Positions 8,173 through 17,565 of a DNA stretch of 64,000 nucleotides are shown one piece after another. The stretch lies in the NCBI GenBank assembly GCA_963704875.1, contig CAVPIA010000003.1:1-64000 (forward strand), written 5' to 3'. Position 1 is the stretch's first letter. Each line of letters begins with the position of its first letter. The position numbers were made by a program, and so were the translations under genes. The notes beneath the pieces were generated by a model. That model searched no databases. It saw nothing but the letters and a program-made list of their open reading frames with translations, and was not told the origin of the DNA. This stretch comes from CAMYOC01 sp963704875 (GTDB taxonomy: Bacteria > Pseudomonadota > Gammaproteobacteria > Steroidobacterales > XN24).

Positions 8173-9198
8173 TTGAAGCCAAAACAGTATTTACATCTGA
8201 TCGCCGGATTCCTGCTCGGTAACGTGCTGGCCCACAAAGCCGTCGGCGCGGACGCCACCAGCATGGTGGGTACGTCCGGGACACGCTCGGCCACCCACCT
8301 CGAGCCGTCGAGGCAGATCGACTGGCCACAATTGAGGTTCTCCCGCGAGCCTCATCTTCAGCAGGCGCTGCGTGACACGATCAAGGCCGTTGGACTGGAA
8401 CGACCAGCGTCGCAGCAGAAGCTGGCCGTGGCCCTGGTGGATATCACGGATCCGATGAACCCGCGGGTCGCTGCGGTCAACGCCCACACAATGATGTATG
8501 CAGCGAGCATGCCGAAGATCGCGATCCTGCTTGGCGCATTTCAGAAAGCCGCCGACGGTCAGCTGGAGATGAACGCGGAGAATATCGAACTGCTAACGCA
8601 GATGATCCGGCGCTCCTCCAATTCCGCCGCGAGCATAATGCTCGAGCGGGTTGGCTTCGACTATCTGGCTGAGGTCCTGCAATCCGAACGCTATGCCCTC
8701 TACGACCCGGAAATGAACGGCGGTCTTTGGGTGGGCAAGCCTTATGCGAAAGCCGGAGCGTGGAAGCGGGACCCGCTGTACAACCTGTCGCATGCAGCCA
8801 CGGTTTTCGAAGTCGCGCGCTTCTACTATCTGCTGGAGACCGACCGCCTGGTCAGTCCGGAAGCGTCGGCGCAGATGCGCGCGATCCTCGATAACTCGCA
8901 GATCAAGCATAAATTTGTTCTTGGCTTGAGTACCACGCATCCGGACTCGAAAATCCGCCGCAAATCAGGCTCGTGGCGGACATTCCATGCGGACAGCGCG
9001 GTGGTCGAGCGCGACGGCCGGCGCTATATCGCAGTGGCCATGGCCAACAATCCGGCCGGCGGCCGCTGGATGAGTCAGCTGATCGTCGCGATGGACGACC
9101 TGATCTACGCACCGGCCAACGTTGCCCACGATCAGATGGCGGTCTCGCACAACGTACCGATGGAGCCACCGCGGCAGAGCGCAGCAAGATCTTTCTGA
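8173..9198 (+). CDS. Beta-lactamase-fold serine hydrolase, predicted exported
   Basis: This 341-residue protein belongs to the class A beta-lactamase/transpeptidase-like fold (Beta-lactamase2). The three active-site motifs are present: S112-M-P-K115, S148-S-N150 and K264-S-G266. I prefer the TTG at 8173, with AGGA upstream, because it begins a signal peptide (KPKQYLHLIAGFLLGNVLAH). An upstream ATG at 8059 would bury that peptide. The protein is expected in the periplasm. The usual class A omega-loop Glu motif is not obvious, so a peptidase or transpeptidase-like role, or a non-lactamase hydrolase, is as likely as antibiotic hydrolysis. A related protein is encoded at 11232-12725. Confidence 0.8.
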   Translation: MKPKQYLHLIAGFLLGNVLAHKAVGADATSMVGTSGTRSATHLEPSRQIDWPQLRFSREPHLQQALRDTIKAVGLERPASQQKLAVALVDITDPMNPRVAAVNAHTMMYAASMPKIAILLGAFQKAADGQLEMNAENIELLTQMIRRSSNSAASIMLERVGFDYLAEVLQSERYALYDPEMNGGLWVGKPYAKAGAWKRDPLYNLSHAATVFEVARFYYLLETDRLVSPEASAQMRAILDNSQIKHKFVLGLSTTHPDSKIRRKSGSWRTFHADSAVVERDGRRYIAVAMANNPAGGRWMSQLIVAMDDLIYAPANVAHDQMAVSHNVPMEPPRQSAARSF

Positions 9199-9517
9199 CC
9201 CCTGTGTAACCCGGACCTGTGGCCCGGATCTGTGGCCCTGCTGTTTCATCCGGACCTGGCTGGACCGCGACCACAACCCCCGCCCTGGACACCGACACCT
9301 GCCGGACAGCGGAGCGGCGTCTGGTCTGGCCCCGGCGATACGCCTGTCGGCCGCCGTGGTGCGGGTTATAGCGTTGCCCTGTGTCCTCTGCGCGGGGCCT
9401 CTGCGCCGGCGGCGGACCCAAAGCAGACTCGAAACCCTGTTGGAAAACAAAAAGCCCTGTCGGACTTAAGCAGCTAATATCCCGGGCAGCCGCACAGACA
9501 TTGCATCGGAGTCACTC
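9199..9517. other. Intergenic stretch with no gene seen
   Basis: This 319-base gap separates the serine hydrolase and the glutamine synthetase-family gene. It contains imperfect short repeats near its start (CCCGGACCTGTGG, CCCGGATCTGTGG). No supported coding frame or RNA is seen. A promoter for the downstream gene is expected but no convincing hexamers stand out. Confidence 0.5.
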
Positions 9518-10894
9518 ATGAACAAGCACGATCAGGACTGGCTGGAAGACTTGCCAGAGGCCTTCAAGGTCTACCGCGGTGGCCGCGACGTCGATGAAGT
9601 CGAGTGCATTGTCCCGGACCTGGCCGGCATGTCTCGTGGCAAGGCGATGCCTGCACGCAAATTCAATCCGCAGCACGAGACCTACCTGCCGGTCTCTATT
9701 TTCTATCAGACGATCACCGGCAAAGACGTGGAAATGGAGATCGACAACCAGTGGGCCGAGAGCGATCTGGTGCTCAAGGCAGACATGTCCACGGCGAAAG
9801 CGGTCCCATGGGCTAAAGAGCCCACTTTGCAGGTAATCCACGATCTGTATACCCGCGATGGCACTCCGGTCAGCATTGCACCACGGCAGGTCCTGAAGGA
9901 GGTAGTCAAGCTATACGAGCAGCAAGGCTGGAGGCCGGTGGTTGCTCCGGAGCTCGAGTTCTACCTGATCAAGCCGAATCTCGATCCCAATGAACCGATC
10001 CAGGCACCGGTTGGCCGTACCGGGCGCCAGGGTACCAGCAACCAGTCGTACTCAATGTCCGCTGTGGATGACTACGGCCCGGTGATCGATACGATCTATC
10101 GTTTCGCGCAGGACGCCGGCCTGACCATCGATACCGTGATCCAGGAAGACGGCGCGGGACAGGTGGAAATCAACCTCAGCCATGGCGATCCGGTTTTGCT
10201 GGCAGACCAGGTTTTCTATTTCAAGCGCATCATTCGCGAAGCCGCGCTGAACCATCATATGTTCGCAACTTTTATGGCCAAGCCGATGCGCGACCAGCCC
10301 GGTTCCGCCATGCATGTGCACCAGAGCGTCGTGGACCTGCAGACCGGAGAGAGCATTTTTAGCGACGCGAAAGGCCAGCCCAGCACGCGCTTCATGCACT
10401 TCATCGGTGGTTGCCAGAAATACCTGCCGCAGTCACTGCCGTTGATGGCGCCGTATGTAAACAGCTACCGTCGGTTTAGCAGCGACTCGAATTCCAGTGC
10501 CCCCACCAACTTTGCCTGGGGCTATGACAATCGCGCCACGGGCCTGCGGGTACCGAATTCAGCAGCCCAGGACCGCCGTCTGGAAAACCGTGTGAACGGC
10601 GTCGACACCAATCCTTATCTGGCCATCGCTATCGGGCTTGCCTGCGGCTATCTGGGTATGACGAAGAACATCGAGCCGGGTGAACCTGCAGTCGGAGAAT
10701 TGGACGATGATGAATATGCGATCCCGACCACACTGGATGAGGCCCTGACCCTGTTCGAAGCCGCCGATGACGTGCATCAGATCCTCGGCCCGGAATTCTG
10801 CATGATCTACGATGAAGTGAAGCGCGAGGAAATGCGCCTGTTCCACCGCGAAATCAGCCCATGGGAACGTGAGCACCTGTTGTTAAGTGTGTGA
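9518..10894 (+). CDS. Glutamine synthetase-family protein (gamma-glutamylpolyamine synthetase-like)
   Basis: This 458-residue protein has a full glutamine synthetase fold. The beta-grasp N-domain runs to about residue 115. The catalytic domain carries VVAPELEFYL (metal-binding Glu residues), QEDGAGQVEIN, AMHVHQS (ATP/metal His) and the NSYRRF glutamate-binding region. Length, the DLAGMSRGK start and the SPWEREHLLLSV end fit the GlnA-like group that includes PuuA and SpuI enzymes. Those ligate glutamate to polyamines or other amines using ATP, rather than the dodecameric GlnA of nitrogen assimilation. No adenylylation loop like that of GlnA is apparent. It stands between two exported serine hydrolases, with no polyamine catabolic genes in view. 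The amine substrate is therefore open. Confidence 0.88.
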   Translation: MNKHDQDWLEDLPEAFKVYRGGRDVDEVECIVPDLAGMSRGKAMPARKFNPQHETYLPVSIFYQTITGKDVEMEIDNQWAESDLVLKADMSTAKAVPWAKEPTLQVIHDLYTRDGTPVSIAPRQVLKEVVKLYEQQGWRPVVAPELEFYLIKPNLDPNEPIQAPVGRTGRQGTSNQSYSMSAVDDYGPVIDTIYRFAQDAGLTIDTVIQEDGAGQVEINLSHGDPVLLADQVFYFKRIIREAALNHHMFATFMAKPMRDQPGSAMHVHQSVVDLQTGESIFSDAKGQPSTRFMHFIGGCQKYLPQSLPLMAPYVNSYRRFSSDSNSSAPTNFAWGYDNRATGLRVPNSAAQDRRLENRVNGVDTNPYLAIAIGLACGYLGMTKNIEPGEPAVGELDDDEYAIPTTLDEALTLFEAADDVHQILGPEFCMIYDEVKREEMRLFHREISPWEREHLLLSV

Positions 10895-11231
10895 CCGCGC
10901 GCAACGCTGTTGCGCTACGCAGTCAACGGGCTGCGATCGCCGGTACGCCCAGGCCCGTCTTTTGCAGCCCAGATCAGTGCGCCTGCCGGCACCTGCCGGA
11001 CCCGTGGGGGCATCCGCACCGATAGCCCCCGATAGCCCGATAGCCCCCGATAGCCTTGGCAGATACGTGTCTGGCCGCCTGCGGACCAGGATCGGGCAGC
11101 CGCAGGAACATCAGAAGGTCAATTCCAGACCAGACACGCGGCTGCAAGCACGCGTCGTATCTTCGCCGACCCTCAGCGATTCAAGGCGAGAAACGACACT
11201 GCGCCCCGCTGCTTTGGAGGCCCGTCACCCG
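10895..11231. repeat. Intergenic stretch with a short tandem repeat (11021-11055)
   Basis: This 337-base convergent gap has no supported gene. At 11021-11055 the unit GATAGCCC or GATAGCCCCC repeats about four times head to tail. No clear rho-independent terminator is seen for either flanking gene. Confidence 0.55.
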
Positions 11232-12725
11232 CTACTGGCTTCGGACCGGGGGTAAGGCAGGGTCAGCTTGCTCCGCGCCCACATCCTCATCCGGTTCGAG
11301 CGGTCCATCGATGATCGCTTCTGCAGAACCCGGCATTGCCGAATGGTCAGCGCCGGCCCCGGCTGCTTCAAGCGCAGCCTCCGCTTCGACTGCCGCCCGC
11401 GCCGCTGCACGTTCAGCTTTGCGTTGCGCAAGCCGTTCGGCATGACGCGCTTCGACCATGCGATGGATACGCATCGCCAGGGTCTGATGCGCGACGGCGG
11501 AATTCTTGTACAGCACGTTTGAGCTCACCGCCACCAGGTAGTGCACATCCTGGGTATCCTCGGGCCCTTCAACTATCGCGACCGAGGCCAGTTGATTGCG
11601 CTTGTTGCCCTGATACTTCTTGCACACGAACTCCGGTTCCGGCTGGCAGCTGTACAGCGATCCGGATTTGAAATAGACCGCGTAGTCGAGCAGTGCCGGA
11701 TGCGAGGCGTAGCGGATACGCTTTTGCGTCATGTAAAGCAGGCGTTTCATCTCGGTGCTGGACCAGGCGTCGACCATCCGACCCTGCTCGACCAGCATCA
11801 ACAGATGCACCAGCTCGCGTGGATTGCCGTAGCTCGATGTCCCCGCCACCTTCTGCTTGCCGGTGCGGGTAAAGAAACTGCCCTGACGCAGCAGATCAGG
11901 ATTCAGGCCATTACGCACAACGGCGCCGTTCATCGCGTCGAGAAATATCTCGCCCAGCGCCCTGGGACCGTGTTCGGCAAAGAATGTCTGTTCCTGCTCT
12001 ACGCTGACCGGATAGTCACGCCCGAAATGTTTTAACAGGATCAGCTGCTTCTCGACCGTGGATGCAGCCCCGTTATTGCTGGCCGAGAGCATCCAGTCCA
12101 GCCACTCGAAAAGACTGCCCGAGTCTCCCGGGTGAACCTTGCGGAACGAGAAATCCATCGTGTCCGGATCCCAGAACACGACCTCGTGATGGTCGTAGTT
12201 GACGAAATCATCAGCCACGATCCAGGTGTCTTTCAGCACCCGCTCGCGCGCGGCCAGATCGTCGGGATAAATGTCAGCCAGGGTCTGAAAAAACGCAAGC
12301 CCGACCAGCATCTTGCCCACGCTGCCAACGTTCTCGCGGATGCCGCCATTGTATTCCGCATAGATGGGCTGCTCGGGATCGGTGACGTCAAGTACTGCGA
12401 GTCCGTAGCGGTCGGCATCCTCGCCGAGGAAGCTCTTTAATTGGCTCGCGTAGGCCGGGTCTGACTCGAACTCGAAGGTGTATTCGGTCCCGGTCAGGCG
12501 CGGCACGACCGCTGCGTTAGACAGCATTGCGCCGGGCGCGAGCTTGCGGCCATTGACCTCGCCACGCTGCGCGCGATCGTAGTAATCCAGCCGCCGGATG
12601 CCAGTCTCGTCGTACGCATCAATCGGATAGGCATGCACGGTGGCGGCGGTTGCCAACAACCCGACCAACAGCCCGATCATCAGCCCGGTAGACAGCGACA
12701 CGCGGTCTTGCATTGGCGTCTTCAT
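11232..12725 (-). CDS. Second beta-lactamase-fold serine hydrolase, exported
   Basis: This 497-residue protein starts at ATG 12723-12725, overlapping the stop of the dikinase-like gene by four bases (ATGA), which implies translational coupling. Residues 1-32 form a signal peptide (STGLMIGLLVGLLATAATVH). The serine hydrolase motifs are S135-V-G-K138, S-A-S-N-N (the SxN equivalent) and F-K-S-G-S. The body resembles the shorter protein at 8173-9198 but has large insertions. After about residue 430 comes an Ala/Glu/Arg-rich, probably helical tail and an acidic, Pro-containing end. It is expected in the periplasm. Its substrate is unknown; coupling to the dikinase-like gene suggests a shared process. 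Confidence 0.8.
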   Translation of the reverse strand: MKTPMQDRVSLSTGLMIGLLVGLLATAATVHAYPIDAYDETGIRRLDYYDRAQRGEVNGRKLAPGAMLSNAAVVPRLTGTEYTFEFESDPAYASQLKSFLGEDADRYGLAVLDVTDPEQPIYAEYNGGIRENVGSVGKMLVGLAFFQTLADIYPDDLAARERVLKDTWIVADDFVNYDHHEVVFWDPDTMDFSFRKVHPGDSGSLFEWLDWMLSASNNGAASTVEKQLILLKHFGRDYPVSVEQEQTFFAEHGPRALGEIFLDAMNGAVVRNGLNPDLLRQGSFFTRTGKQKVAGTSSYGNPRELVHLLMLVEQGRMVDAWSSTEMKRLLYMTQKRIRYASHPALLDYAVYFKSGSLYSCQPEPEFVCKKYQGNKRNQLASVAIVEGPEDTQDVHYLVAVSSNVLYKNSAVAHQTLAMRIHRMVEARHAERLAQRKAERAAARAAVEAEAALEAAGAGADHSAMPGSAEAIIDGPLEPDEDVGAEQADPALPPVRSQ

Positions 12726-15712
12726 AATTCGGCTCCTGAGCCCTGATCGCTGCCGGGCTTCTGGTCCATCCACACGGTCTGCGTTGCGTTCTGCGCCAGA
12801 CCCGCGTCGAGTGATTGCAGATAGGTACTGCGAGCCGCACGCTTGTTCTCGACAAACGGCCTGATTTGGAACAGATAGAGCTTGCCGTCGAGAAACCCAA
12901 ATTCGACATCAGCCACGGCTTTGGACCGCTCCTCCTCCGGCATGTTTTCGAACCAGCCAGGCAGGCGGTCTACGAGCGCCAGAATCTGCTCGACGTTGGC
13001 GTCGGTGAGCACCCGCGATGCACCCGAAGCCGGAACCAGCTCCGAACCACCGCTGGTCTTTAGAACACGTTTCGCCGGCGCGGTGGCCGAGCCCAGCAGA
13101 CGCACCTGACCGTCGGCGCGGCGGATCAGAAGCGTCTCCGCCGCCTGCCCTTCCACACCACCGCCGACCCCCTCGTTGACCGCCACGGTAATGAAGTCGC
13201 GGGAACCGGTTTCGACATCTGCAGTGATCAGCACGCCAGACTTGTCCGCGTTCACGCTCTCATGCAGCAGCACGGAGACATACACATGCTCTGGATCGTT
13301 CATGATCGACTGACGCCAGCCGTAGGCCCGTTCCTGGAACGGAGACGCCCAAACATCCCGCATCGCTGCGACGATGTTGTCTTCACCTACCACGTTGGGC
13401 ACGGTCAGATTCAGACCGGCACCGGTAAAACCGGCCAGGTCCTCGACGTTGGTGTCCGAACGGACGAATACGCCGTAGCTGCCATCCGGACCAAAATTGT
13501 CGCGCAAGGATTGACGGAACGCAGCCAGTTTCTGCGGATCGGGCGGCAGGGTCTTGAACCAGCCTCGCACCGTAGCCAGCATTTCCCTGGCGCGACGATC
13601 CCGTTCGATCGGATCATCGATGGCATCAATCTGGTCATACTGGACGGTCATCCATTCGAACAGGGTCGGCCCATCCGGACTTACTGTCCGCTCTGTCAGG
13701 GCATGACTGAACAAGCCAAACGGCACCGCGACGGCCGGTGAAACATGACCGGGAAATTTCCGGTTCAGGTTGCCGACCTCGGCCGCTTTGGGCCCGACGC
13801 GGACGCCGGAATCCTTCGGGCCGAGCTCCGTCGACGGCAGCAACCGTTGCGTCTCGAGATCCAGACGCGCCACGTTGATGGAGATCTTCTCCTCCGCGCC
13901 GTGGTCCTCTGCTGTCGCAACCGGCGCGTCCTCATCCAGACGGATCTGCACCACGCCGCCGCGGCTGGCGGCGACAAAAATCTCCTGGCCAAGATGCTGC
14001 TGCAGCCGCGGCAGCAGGGGATTTGCCACTACCACGTTCGGCACGCCCAGGTTCCGCGCAAGCAACTGCACATGCGACAGAGCATTGCCTTCATTCTCGG
14101 TGATTATCCCGGCCACTACCGGCAGTTCGGAGATCGTCTCGGGAACGATGACAATCGTATCCGCGGTACCGCCCGGACGCGCCAGCGCCTGTTCCAGGGT
14201 CAGCAGAGTGCCACGGCCAACACCCGGGTTGAGGCTGCGTAAACCTGTGCCCACCGTTTCGCCAAAGATCTGCTGACGCACGCCGGCGAGACGCATCGCG
14301 TCCACCACCAATGGATTGAGCAAGCGCGAATACACCATCATCGGGCTGCCGCGCATACGGTCCGGGATAAAGGTCTCAGCCAGGGGCTCAATTTGCGCCA
14401 GCCAGGCGATCGGCTGCTCAAAATAGAATGCCAGTCGCCGCGATGCCCAGCCCGGCGCCCGACCCAGATAGGCCAGCTCGCTGCGGTACTCCGACAGTGG
14501 CACTTCAGAGCGCGCCAGGCCGGCCATGCCGCCTTCCAGATTATCCAGCTCGAATCGGGTAAGCAGACCGGTACCGTAACTGGCCCTGGCGGTCGCTTTC
14601 ATCAACCCGAGCGTCTGTTCCCGGGTCAGGCTGCCACTGTCGGCATCGATCAGCTGCGCCAGTCCGAACACCTGGGTCTCAAGCCTGATCAGCAGGTCGA
14701 TCCCATCCAGCGGATGGCCGCTGCTGTCGATCCCATCACGCAAACGGGCCATGATCCGCGACAGTATCTCTATGCGTTCCGCCGGGGCGGTAGCCACAGC
14801 AAGCTCCCGCGCCTGAAGCCGCAGGTCCACGGCCAGGCCGTTATCCCGGACCTTGCGCGCGTAGGCCTCGATCAGGGGGCTCGGATCCGGCAGGCGCGCG
14901 GCTTCATCGATGGCCTGGGCCAGCGCTTCGTATTTGTCGGCCAACTCGGATTTGCCGCGGCTGGCTGCATAAGCCCGCACCCGCGCGGCGTCAGAAGGTT
15001 CGGGCCGGCCGTGGATTTTGTTGCGCAGATCCCCAAAATCCTGATCCGCGTCATTCAACGCGGTTGCCATGCCGCGTATCTCCATGCCGCCCACGCCGCT
15101 CTGGCCGTGGGGCACTAATCGCGCAGCTTCAACCAGCAGCAGGAAACGTCGTTGCAGCCACTCCGGCTGCCGCGCAAGAGTAGACAGGAACTCGTAGGCA
15201 CTGGCCTCCTCTTCCTCGATCTGAAACGCGCCGCGGTAGTAACGGGCGCCGCGCAGAATCCAGCCGTCGTCCATGTCGATCAGGTACTGCTCCAGCACCA
15301 TGATGCGAAACAACCGTTGCTGTTCGGGGGTATCGCCGAAATCTTCCGGACCGAGCGCCGCCAGGACATTGCCAATCGGGAAGCCGGCAGCACGGATACG
15401 CTTTGTCGCATCGCTCCATTCGCCATGCTGGCGGCCACCCCCATGATCGACACATGCGTATGCCTTTGGCGGCAGGACCTCACCATCGCTACAGAACCAG
15501 CGGATACGGCTAAACGGCCCCCGTGGCTGAGCCTTCATCGCTGCTATGTCGGCACGATAGCGGGCGGCATCTTCTGCATTCGCAGACGCCACCGAACTAC
15601 TCGCTCCGGATGCCTGCAAAGGACCATGGCTCATCAGGCTGACGATTAGTAAGATGAAAATGCATGAACCGCGATCAGGCACGCGCTTCGGGCTGTTCAG
15701 GAAGGACATCAA
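12722..15712 (-). CDS. Exported glucan-water-dikinase-like (PEP synthase-related) protein
   Basis: This is a 996-residue protein. Residues about 17-35 are strongly hydrophobic (CIFILLIVSLMSH) and end at an Ala-rich site, which looks like a signal peptide or an N-terminal anchor. Residues 40-500 are a helical region of unknown family, including two Cys in RWFCSDGEV and KAYACVDHG. Around residue 545 comes a phosphohistidine domain (NALSHVQLLARNLGVPNVV). From about residue 745 a C-terminal ATP-grasp/PPDK_N domain follows (RSDTNVEDLAGFTGAGL, then GVLITADVETGSRDF). The His-then-ATP order, the LSHV motif and the lack of a PEP barrel match plant-type glucan water dikinases rather than PpsA or PPDK. 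Such enzymes transfer the beta-phosphate of ATP to a glucan. Export would be unusual because the periplasm lacks ATP. Confidence 0.75.
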   Translation of the reverse strand: MMSFLNSPKRVPDRGSCIFILLIVSLMSHGPLQASGASSSVASANAEDAARYRADIAAMKAQPRGPFSRIRWFCSDGEVLPPKAYACVDHGGGRQHGEWSDATKRIRAAGFPIGNVLAALGPEDFGDTPEQQRLFRIMVLEQYLIDMDDGWILRGARYYRGAFQIEEEEASAYEFLSTLARQPEWLQRRFLLLVEAARLVPHGQSGVGGMEIRGMATALNDADQDFGDLRNKIHGRPEPSDAARVRAYAASRGKSELADKYEALAQAIDEAARLPDPSPLIEAYARKVRDNGLAVDLRLQARELAVATAPAERIEILSRIMARLRDGIDSSGHPLDGIDLLIRLETQVFGLAQLIDADSGSLTREQTLGLMKATARASYGTGLLTRFELDNLEGGMAGLARSEVPLSEYRSELAYLGRAPGWASRRLAFYFEQPIAWLAQIEPLAETFIPDRMRGSPMMVYSRLLNPLVVDAMRLAGVRQQIFGETVGTGLRSLNPGVGRGTLLTLEQALARPGGTADTIVIVPETISELPVVAGIITENEGNALSHVQLLARNLGVPNVVVANPLLPRLQQHLGQEIFVAASRGGVVQIRLDEDAPVATAEDHGAEEKISINVARLDLETQRLLPSTELGPKDSGVRVGPKAAEVGNLNRKFPGHVSPAVAVPFGLFSHALTERTVSPDGPTLFEWMTVQYDQIDAIDDPIERDRRAREMLATVRGWFKTLPPDPQKLAAFRQSLRDNFGPDGSYGVFVRSDTNVEDLAGFTGAGLNLTVPNVVGEDNIVAAMRDVWASPFQERAYGWRQSIMNDPEHVYVSVLLHESVNADKSGVLITADVETGSRDFITVAVNEGVGGGVEGQAAETLLIRRADGQVRLLGSATAPAKRVLKTSGGSELVPASGASRVLTDANVEQILALVDRLPGWFENMPEEERSKAVADVEFGFLDGKLYLFQIRPFVENKRAARSTYLQSLDAGLAQNATQTVWMDQKPGSDQGSGAEL

Positions 15713-15888
15713 AACTACCTTGATCCAGTGGATTCTTGGCTTGTCACCGGTGGCCGATAGTAGCAGCCTGCCACGGCTGATTCAGCACAATCGACCTCTT
15801 CCCGGCGTGTTCGGGACTCGGAACAAACCAACAGCCCGGTGTACACTGTGGGCCCCTCCCACGGGACCGGCACGGAAAACCAGGCATC

Positions 15889-17565
15889 ATGGTCAAGCCG
15901 AAAGGCCAACTCTCGTTTGTCGAGCGCGGCATGTCCGCGTTTACCAAGATGGGACCCGGCGAGGGTCGCGGTGTGTTGCTGTTCGCGGCCTACGCCTTCC
16001 TGTTACTGGTGTGCTACTACATCCTGAAGACCACACGCGAAGTCTTCATCCTTACCGAGCACTCGGCAGAAACGGCGAGTTACGCTATCGCTGCGCAGGC
16101 GCTGCTGCTCGGATTTATCGTACCGGTCTACGGACTTGTATTCCGGGCGACCCGCAGTATCTATCTGATCCGCTGGGTGACCCTGTTCTTCGCCGCCAAC
16201 ATCGGCATCTTCTATCTGATGGGCAGCGCGCAGATGGAGATCGGCTTCATCTACTACGTGTTTGTCGGCATCTTCGGCGTGATGATTCTCGCCCAATTCT
16301 GGGGTTTTGCCGCGGACTGCTACAACGTAAAAAGCGGCCAACGCCTGTTCCCGGTCATCATGGTCGGCGCTTCTGCCGGCGCCCTCGCCGGGGCGCAGGT
16401 GTTCAAGCTGCTGACGTGGATGGGCATCGACCAGATCGAGATGCTGCTGGTCGCTGGCGTCATCCTGCTGTTGACCCTGATGCTGGGTGAGGCGGCGCGC
16501 CGGGCGATCCCCGGCAGCGCACGCAGCGTATATGCGGAAGCAGAATCCAGCGCGGCGGGAGAAGACAAACTGGTCCAGGCGCTGGGTGGCTTCGCCCAGG
16601 TCTTTCGCAGCCGCTATCTGCTGCTGATCGCGGTGCTGGTGATCCTGTTGAACTGGGTCAACAGCACTGGCGAGGTGATCCTCAAGGACTTTGTCCAGCA
16701 GTGGGCGACCGAGCAGTTTGAGGCGGGCAACGTGGCCAGCCGCGGCGAGGCCATCGGCACGTTCTTTAGCAACTTCTATTTCTGGGTGAATCTGTTCGGC
16801 TTTCTGATCCAGGCGTTTCTGGTTTCACGCATCTACCGCCTGGTCGGTGTCGGCGGCGCGTTGATGATCCTGCCGGCGATCGCAGCGGTGGGTTACGGAC
16901 TGATCGCATTTGCGATGGCCTTTATCCCGATCTTCAGCATTGTGCGCATCGTCAAGATCATCGAGAACAGCGTCGATTACTCGGTGATGAATACGACCCG
17001 GCAAGCACTGTATCTGCCCCTGACCCGAGCTGAGAAATACGAGGCCAAAACCGCGATCGACACGTTCTTCTGGCGCTTCGGTGACATGATCCAGGCGGGC
17101 GCGTTTTTTATCGGCCTTAAAGTATTCGGCATGACCATCATCCAGTTCGCCATGGTCAACATGGCACTGGCCCTCGTGTGGCTGGCCGTCGCCATCTATG
17201 TTGGCAAACTTTACCGGCACCAGATTCATACCAATGTCACCAACGTGGCGCCCGAATTAAACAAGCCGCTGCCGGACATCCAGGTGCAGCCGGGACAACT
17301 TGTCGCGCACTCCTTGGGAGACGATACCTTCATCGACAAGGACCCCGGCGACGTGTTGAGCTTTAGCGCACAACTTGCCACCGGCGCCCCGCTACCTTCG
17401 TGGCTGGACTTCGAGCCAAACGGGCTGCGCTTCCACGGCAAAGCGCCGAAAGATGCCGCCGGCCATCTGGAAATCGAAGTGATCGCGACTGATTTCGAGG
17501 GCCTGACCGCGAGCGGGACATTCTTTGTCTATCACCTCGGACCCGGCACAGACAAGCAGGCATGA
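15889..17565 (+). CDS. ATP/ADP-translocase-like carrier with C-terminal cadherin-like domain
   Basis: This is a 558-residue protein. Residues about 28-450 form about 12 membrane segments. The pattern resembles the ATP:ADP antiporter (NTT/TlcC) and related MFS families, with SGQRLFPVIMVGASAGALAG in the first half and KTAIDTFFWRFGDMIQAG in the second. Residues about 460-550 form a soluble beta domain (PLPSWLDFEPNGLRFHGKAP, then DFEGLTASGTF) of the dystroglycan-type cadherin-like/putative-Ig class. Classical NTT carriers lack such a domain. The start ATG at 15889 is divergent from the dikinase-like gene, 176 bases away. The stop overlaps the terC start. The transported substrate is unproven; nucleotide exchange is suggested only by family resemblance. 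Confidence 0.65.
   Translation: MVKPKGQLSFVERGMSAFTKMGPGEGRGVLLFAAYAFLLLVCYYILKTTREVFILTEHSAETASYAIAAQALLLGFIVPVYGLVFRATRSIYLIRWVTLFFAANIGIFYLMGSAQMEIGFIYYVFVGIFGVMILAQFWGFAADCYNVKSGQRLFPVIMVGASAGALAGAQVFKLLTWMGIDQIEMLLVAGVILLLTLMLGEAARRAIPGSARSVYAEAESSAAGEDKLVQALGGFAQVFRSRYLLLIAVLVILLNWVNSTGEVILKDFVQQWATEQFEAGNVASRGEAIGTFFSNFYFWVNLFGFLIQAFLVSRIYRLVGVGGALMILPAIAAVGYGLIAFAMAFIPIFSIVRIVKIIENSVDYSVMNTTRQALYLPLTRAEKYEAKTAIDTFFWRFGDMIQAGAFFIGLKVFGMTIIQFAMVNMALALVWLAVAIYVGKLYRHQIHTNVTNVAPELNKPLPDIQVQPGQLVAHSLGDDTFIDKDPGDVLSFSAQLATGAPLPSWLDFEPNGLRFHGKAPKDAAGHLEIEVIATDFEGLTASGTFFVYHLGPGTDKQA

Noticed and set aside
8173..9198. Call as an antibiotic-resistance class A beta-lactamase
   Set aside because: The three core motifs are shared with many non-lactamase serine hydrolases, the omega-loop Glu motif is not evident, and the context is not that of a resistance gene.
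9518..10894. Call as the main glutamine synthetase GlnA
   Set aside because: The sequence belongs to the GlnA-like ligase group, no adenylylation loop is apparent, and no ntr genes are nearby.
12722..15712. Annotation as phosphoenolpyruvate synthase (PpsA)
   Set aside because: The protein lacks the C-terminal PEP-binding barrel, and its phosphohistidine domain precedes the ATP-grasp domain, the reverse of PpsA.
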